A DNA stretch of 6,904 bases from Propionibacteriaceae bacterium (GTDB taxonomy: Bacteria > Actinomycetota > Actinomycetes > Propionibacteriales > Propionibacteriaceae), in contig JAIRXX010000153.1 of NCBI GenBank assembly GCA_031268065.1, positions 1 through 6,904 on the forward strand. The letters run 5' to 3'. The position numbers and the translations under genes are program-made. This document shows positions 5,738 through 6,904 of this stretch, in pieces. The notes under the pieces were generated by a model, which saw only the letters and a list, made by a program, of their open reading frames with translations, searched no databases and was not told the DNA's origin. Position 1 is the first letter of the stretch. Every line of letters starts with the position of its first letter.

Positions 5738-6531
5738 GTCGGCCAGGGTTGCGGCCCTTCCGGGTGGCTGGCGTAGAACTCGTGAAACGCCAGCAGCGCC
5801 GCTTGGTCGTCTTCTTGGGCGGTCCGGCCGCTGCTGCCGCTAAGGCTGCCATCGGAATCCCGCCACTCCACAATGATGTGCTCCCCGCCCGGTTCAAGGA
5901 CCAGTTGTGGCCTGCTGTCGCGGAGCCGCTGCAATCCCGCTGACAGCTTCGCGAGAACGCTCGGCTGGCTGAGCGCCGACAGGGACGCCGTGCCCATTGG
6001 CCGCCAGGGAACCAATTCGGCGCGCATTCGCCCCCGGCGCTTCTCCACCGATTCGCGCAGTAGGCCGGTGGCGGCGCCCAGCGCGGCGTTCTCCAACTTT
6101 TCGGCGCAGTCGGCAAGGTCATCGTCGCAGGCGTCGCAGCCGCAGGATGGGAAGGTCTCCTCGCTGAAGAACCCGCTGCGCAACACCACGCCGGGAAAGC
6201 TGGTGAAGGCGAATGTCAGCGGCAGGGCTGTCTCTAGGAGCGGGGTGACCTGGACGGCCCGCGTAGTCAATTCATTGGGCCGCTCGAAGGCGGAAAGATG
6301 CTCCAACCCATCGCTGATCGTTACGGCATAGGTTTGGTCCAGATAGCGGATCAGCGCTTCCGCCACCGCAACCAGCGGCGCGAAACGCTGGGGGTGGGCA
6401 GTGACCGAATACGTGTCTTCGGGTGGGCCAGACCCAAAATCCCAGCGCTGCCCGTAGGGTATGGCCGCTCCCGCCGAGTCGTAATAGACCGGGACGTCTA
6501 GCGGTGGGCGGGTGTAATCGGGCACGGACAT
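5731..6531 (-). CDS. DUF6226-like protein of unknown function
   Basis: Encodes 266 residues with no signal peptide or membrane segment. The N-terminal pattern VPVYYDSAGAAIPYGQRW (13-30) followed by GPPEDTYSVTAHPQRFAPL (35-53) resembles actinobacterial DUF6226 proteins as I remember them. A central PLTFAFTSFPGVVLRSG precedes a cysteine cluster CGCDACDDD (Cys130, Cys132, Cys135) rich in Asp, which could bind a metal. The C-terminal HEFYASHPEGPQPWP is polar. No biochemical role is known to me. It converges on tenA with a 10-base gap, so it is not part of the thi operon. No Shine-Dalgarno is evident; a TAAACT box six bases before ATG 6531 suggests a leaderless transcript. The family name is from memory. 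Confidence 0.78.
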   Translation of the reverse strand: MSVPDYTRPPLDVPVYYDSAGAAIPYGQRWDFGSGPPEDTYSVTAHPQRFAPLVAVAEALIRYLDQTYAVTISDGLEHLSAFERPNELTTRAVQVTPLLETALPLTFAFTSFPGVVLRSGFFSEETFPSCGCDACDDDLADCAEKLENAALGAATGLLRESVEKRRGRMRAELVPWRPMGTASLSALSQPSVLAKLSAGLQRLRDSRPQLVLEPGGEHIIVEWRDSDGSLSGSSGRTAQEDDQAALLAFHEFYASHPEGPQPWPTR

Positions 6532-6537
6532 TGTCCC

Positions 6538-6543
6538 AGTTTA
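6538..6543 (-). promoter_or_regulatory. Candidate -10 box of the DUF6226-like gene (leaderless)
   Basis: TAAACT reads on the minus strand at 6543-6538, followed by GGGACA and then ATG at 6531, again putting +1 on the A of the start codon. The same octamer CAGTTTAG that contains it recurs at 6581-6588 without an aligned start codon. No good -35 is visible. The geometry is identical to that of the SDR gene. Confidence 0.45.
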
Positions 6544-6638
6544 GGCGCAAAGGCCGGATGGCGTGCCTCTCGATTTGGCTCAGTTTAGAAGTCCGGGTGT
6601 CTCGCGTTTGCCGCAGCTAAACATCTCAGTGCTGTGGC

Positions 6639-6662
6639 GAGTGGCTTGGAGTGCCGCCACTC
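6639..6662 (+). other. Hairpin upstream of the XRE gene, possible terminator
   Basis: GAGTGGC (6639-6645) and GCCACTC (6656-6662) form a perfect 7-bp stem around a 10-base loop, followed on the plus strand by AACATTTT. That resembles a weak intrinsic terminator which would shield the regulator gene from upstream transcription, though no plus-strand gene ends nearby. An alternative pairing GTGGCG (6634-6639) with CGCCAC (6655-6660) overlaps it. Confidence 0.25.
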
Positions 6663-6684
6663 AACATTTTGCTGGTTCCAGGTG

Positions 6685-6712
6685 TTGAAAACTTACCCTT
6701 ATGGTGTAATAT
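6685..6712 (+). promoter_or_regulatory. Promoter of the XRE regulator gene
   Basis: TTGAAA (6685-6690) and TAATAT (6707-6712) are spaced 16 bases apart and resemble a housekeeping sigma promoter, the best in the window. Transcription would start near 6719, giving a leader of about 19 bases that carries AAAGGGAAG (6720-6728) as ribosome site, 9 bases before ATG 6738. The -10 lies inside the palindromic operator. Confidence 0.55.
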
Positions 6713-6725
6713 TACACCTAAAGGG
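6696..6725. promoter_or_regulatory. 30-bp dyad operator overlapping the XRE promoter
   Basis: A perfect 16-bp palindrome GGTGTAATATTACACC (6703-6718) is flanked by CCCTT (6696-6700) and AAGGG (6721-6725), so 13 of 15 pairs about the centre 6710/6711 match. A further half-site GGTGT is at 6681-6685, 22 bases upstream. The dyad covers the -10 box, start point and ribosome site, so a bound dimer would block expression. Autorepression by the XRE protein is the simplest reading, but the binder is inferred. Confidence 0.65.
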
Positions 6726-6737
6726 AAGAATTTGCCG

Positions 6738-6904
6738 ATGTCAATGAACCGAGAGTCGTTCATCGCCAGCTGCGATGACAAAGTGAAGCTGGTCCGCGTC
6801 GAGTACGGCTTGACCCAGGACACCATGTCGCACATCCTTGGCATCTCCAAGAAGACGCTGGTCGACATTGAAAAGGGACGGAGGTCTCTGGGCTGGACGG
6901 GAAG
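6738..6904 (+). CDS. XRE-type helix-turn-helix transcriptional regulator, N-terminal fragment
   Basis: Partial gene; 55 codons are inside the window and it runs off the right end. Residues about 15-48 form a Cro/C1-type HTH: KLVRVEYGLTQDTMSHIL, then GISKKTLVDIEKGRRS, where TQ-x(3)-S-x-ILGIS holds helices 2 and 3. GWTG follows. The extended start NRESFIASCDDKVKLVRVEYG resembles a subgroup of short XRE proteins I recall mostly from Firmicutes. ATG 6738 has AAAGGGAAG 9 bases upstream and is preferred; ATG 6744 two codons later is possible. The codons CGA, TCA, TCT and AGG appear early, unlike the neighbours. The promoter and dyad just upstream point to autoregulation. What it controls probably lies beyond the window. 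Confidence 0.82.
   Translation, partial: MSMNRESFIASCDDKVKLVRVEYGLTQDTMSHILGISKKTLVDIEKGRRSLGWTG

Noticed and set aside
6626..6868. Minus-strand open frame of 80 codons opposite the XRE gene
   Set aside because: The opposite strand has the HTH signature, ribosome site and promoter; this frame has none of these.

Overview
The window looks like chromosomal DNA from a GC-rich actinobacterium. The coding regions are GC-rich, two genes have promoters that suggest leaderless transcripts, the transhydrogenase is of the split three-subunit type, and one gene resembles DUF6226, a family I know from actinobacteria. I cannot name a genus. No rRNA, tRNA, CRISPR array, insertion sequence or integrase is visible.

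Layout. (1) Positions 1-1501, minus strand: a proton-translocating NAD(P) transhydrogenase operon read leftwards as pntAA, pntAB and the first 21 codons of pntB. (2) 1724-2437, minus strand: a short-chain dehydrogenase/reductase (SDR) whose promoter contains a triple half-site matching the core of the Gram-positive LexA (SOS) box. (3) 2708-5720, plus strand: a thiamine operon, thiD - thiM - thiE - tenA. The last three genes overlap or touch, while a 118-base gap separates thiD from thiM. (4) 5731-6531, minus strand: a DUF6226-like gene convergent with tenA, with one hairpin spanning both stop codons. (5) 6738-6904, plus strand: the start of an XRE-type helix-turn-helix regulator behind a promoter that overlaps a near-perfect 30-bp dyad. 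It runs off the window.

How the genes work together. TenA can release the hydroxymethylpyrimidine (HMP) moiety from thiamine or its breakdown products. ThiD phosphorylates HMP to HMP-PP, ThiM phosphorylates the thiazole alcohol, and ThiE joins the two into thiamine phosphate. No de novo gene (thiC, thiG, thiS, thiO) lies inside the window, so the cluster reads as salvage and assembly. I found no TPP riboswitch ahead of thiD or thiM, which is the main gap in explaining regulation. The transhydrogenase (NADPH supply) and the SDR have no evident functional link to the thiamine genes.

I see no clear undescribed multi-gene system. The points most worth a second look are the LexA-like box in the SDR promoter, the 30-bp dyad in front of the XRE gene, and the riboswitch-less thiamine operon with structured or repeated sequence in both of its non-coding gaps.
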